NCBI GenBank assembly: GCA_963789885.1
Contig: CAWBNB010000012.1
Coordinates: 51,189-115,188 of the forward strand
Length of the DNA stretch: 64,000 bases
Direction: 5' to 3'
Source of the DNA: DATEDA01 sp963789885
Lineage (GTDB): Bacteria; Pseudomonadota; Gammaproteobacteria; Burkholderiales; SG8-39
The translations under genes were made by a program, and so were the position numbers. Positions 62,577-64,000 of this stretch are shown here, in pieces. The notes below the pieces were generated by a model. The model did no database searches. It worked only from the letters and a program-made list of their open reading frames with translations, and was not told the origin of the DNA. Positions within the stretch are counted from its first letter, which is position 1. The number at the start of each line of letters is the position of its first letter.

Positions 62577-63989
62577 ATGAGCCAAGCCGCGATTTCGGAT
62601 CTACCGGTGCTCTTGGTGGATGACGAGCCCGACCTGCTGCACAGCGTGAGCGTGCTGCTGCGCAGCGCGGGCTTGACTCACGTCGTCACGATGGACGACA
62701 GCCGGGCTGTTCTGCCGATGCTGGCCGAGCAAGATGTGGGCGTGATCGTCCTCGACCTTACTATGCCGCATCTTTGTGGCCAAACGTTGCTCGAACGGGT
62801 GTGCGCGGACCACCCCGATGTACCAGTCATCCTACTGACAGCCACCAGCGACTTGGATACCGCGGTTCAATGCATGCAGGCCGGCGCCCTCGATTATTTG
62901 GTGAAGCCCGTCGAGGAGAACCGCATTCTCTCGTCCGTCAAGCGTGCGCTCGATATTCGCGCCATGCGCACGGAGTTGCTGGCGTTGAAACAGTGCCTCC
63001 TCGGCGACTTCCGGCACCAGCGGGAAGCCTTCGCCGAGATCGTCACGCGCGACAAGGCGATGGGCGCCGTGTTCCGCTACGTGGAAGCGGTCGCTCCATC
63101 GCCCTACCCCGTTTTGATCACCGGCGAAACCGGCACCGGTAAAGAGCTTGTCGCGCGCGCGGTGCACCGGCTCTCTGCGCGCTCGGGGGAGTTCGTCGCG
63201 GTCAATGTGGCCGGTCTCGACGACACGATGTTCTCGGACACCTTGTTTGGTCACACTAAGGGTGCGTACACCGGCGCCGATCGGCCGCGAGAGGGCTTGA
63301 TCACGACCGCGGCCGAGGGCACGCTCTTCCTCGACGAGATCGGCGACCTCGCGGTCGCATCTCAAGTCAAACTGCTTCGCCTGCTTCAGGATGGCGCGTA
63401 TTACCCCCTCGGCGCCGACCGACCGCGTCAGAGTCGCGCGCGCATAGTGGTTGCGACCAACTGCGATGTGCTTCAGGGTGTGAATGCCGGAACCTTCCGC
63501 AAGGATTTGTACTATCGGCTGCGCACCCATCACCTCCAGCTTCCGTCGCTGCGCGAGCGCACAGACGATCTTCCGCTGCTCTTAGCCCACTTCGTGGAGA
63601 AGGCGGCTCGTGCGTTCGGCAAGTCGGCGCCAACGGTCCCGTTGGCGCTGCATCAGCTACTCAAGTCCTACTATTTCCCCGGCAACCTACGCGAATTGGA
63701 AGCCATGGTCGTGGACGCGGTGGCCAGCCAGCGGGGCCACATGCTGTCGCTCGAAACCTTCAAGAATGCGATTTCCAGCACTAGACTCCCTGCGACCGGT
63801 GCACAAACGACCAGCATGCCGACGTCGATCGCCGGTGCCTTTACCGATCCGCTCCCGAAGTTCAAAGAGGCCGAGGAACTGCTTCTCACCGAAGCATTGC
63901 GCCGCGCGGACGGCAACCAAGGCGTGGCCGCGGCCATGCTCGGCATCACGCGGCAAGCCGTGAACCAGCGCCTGATGCGGCGCAAATGA
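62577..63989 (+). CDS. NtrC-family sigma-54-dependent response regulator
   Basis: A 470-residue regulator: receiver domain 1-130 (LLVDDEPDLL, phospho-Asp in IVLDLTMPHLCG, KPVEENRI), AAA+ domain about 150-375 (Walker A GETGTGKE; FLDEIGDL; RKDLYYRL) and a Fis-type helix-turn-helix at the end (GNQGVAAAMLGITRQAVNQRL). The sigma-54 contact loop reads GAYTGA, a tolerated form of GAFTGA. It is the partner of the kinase just upstream and the likely activator of the sigma-54 promoter at 59027-59043. The gene ends 11 bases before the end of the window. Confidence 0.95.
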   Translation: MSQAAISDLPVLLVDDEPDLLHSVSVLLRSAGLTHVVTMDDSRAVLPMLAEQDVGVIVLDLTMPHLCGQTLLERVCADHPDVPVILLTATSDLDTAVQCMQAGALDYLVKPVEENRILSSVKRALDIRAMRTELLALKQCLLGDFRHQREAFAEIVTRDKAMGAVFRYVEAVAPSPYPVLITGETGTGKELVARAVHRLSARSGEFVAVNVAGLDDTMFSDTLFGHTKGAYTGADRPREGLITTAAEGTLFLDEIGDLAVASQVKLLRLLQDGAYYPLGADRPRQSRARIVVATNCDVLQGVNAGTFRKDLYYRLRTHHLQLPSLRERTDDLPLLLAHFVEKAARAFGKSAPTVPLALHQLLKSYYFPGNLRELEAMVVDAVASQRGHMLSLETFKNAISSTRLPATGAQTTSMPTSIAGAFTDPLPKFKEAEELLLTEALRRADGNQGVAAAMLGITRQAVNQRLMRRK

Positions 63990-64000
63990 CCGGATTCTTC

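Overview
The window looks like a chromosomal segment of a very G+C-rich betaproteobacterium, probably Burkholderiales-like. The reasons are the pmbA / yjgA / mog gene order at 51.9-54.4 kb, three Bug-family (tripartite tricarboxylate) receptors with no transporter membrane genes beside them, long runs of catabolic genes joined by ATGA/GTGA stop-start overlaps, and a strong G/C third-position bias up to about 57 kb. After 57 kb codon use relaxes visibly, and that part reads as an integrated island. These are inferences from gene content; no database search was possible.

Layout. 0-9 kb: partial histidine phosphatase, PP2C phosphatase, then an operon of a LysR regulator, putA and an M61 peptidase, with a DUF2917 gene divergent from the regulator and a 4,5-dihydroxyphthalate decarboxylase-like protein. 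8.7-20.3 kb: a twelve-gene minus-strand operon for aromatic and CoA-thioester catabolism: unusual two-part enolase-superfamily protein, protocatechuate 3,4-dioxygenase (pcaH, pcaG), MarR regulator, flavin oxidoreductase, two enoyl-CoA hydratases, CoA-transferase, acyl-CoA ligase, Bug receptor, HMG-CoA-lyase-like protein and LigB-type dioxygenase. A nested palindrome overlapping a promoter-like sequence sits just before its first gene.

20.4-43.7 kb: a molybdenum-hydroxylase neighbourhood. It holds a frameshifted class II aldolase, an HtrA protease, a MocA-like nucleotidyltransferase (frameshifted), XdhC, a form II CoxSLM-type enzyme, an epoxide hydrolase, an operon in which a Tat-exported IorAB-type enzyme is joined to soxX-Y-Z-A without soxB or soxCD, a MoxR ATPase and a VWA protein (CoxD/CoxE-like), CoxG, and a beta-propeller gene overlapping a MoaD-like sulfur carrier. 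XdhC, MocA and CoxD/E/G are the kinds of proteins that mature such enzymes, so the block probably works together.

43.7-56.7 kb: ornithine cyclodeaminase-like protein, lipoprotein hydrolase, a methyltransferase with a signal peptide, a large PAS-GAF-GGDEF-EAL protein, Bug receptor, 2OG-Fe(II) oxygenase, pmbA, yjgA, mog, an esterase and a PilZ-like protein.

56.9-64 kb: a 3' fragment of a tRNA-Thr(CGT) gene, with its own terminator, marks a probable attachment site. Beyond it lie a Tat-exported animal-type haem peroxidase with a well-matched sigma-54 promoter, a dihaem cytochrome c peroxidase, a sensor kinase and a sigma-54-dependent response regulator. These form a self-consistent regulated module; no integrase lies in the visible part.

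Caution: six single-base indels interrupt otherwise well-conserved genes between 20.7 and 38.4 kb, including soxX and soxZ. They may be sequencing errors or real decay.
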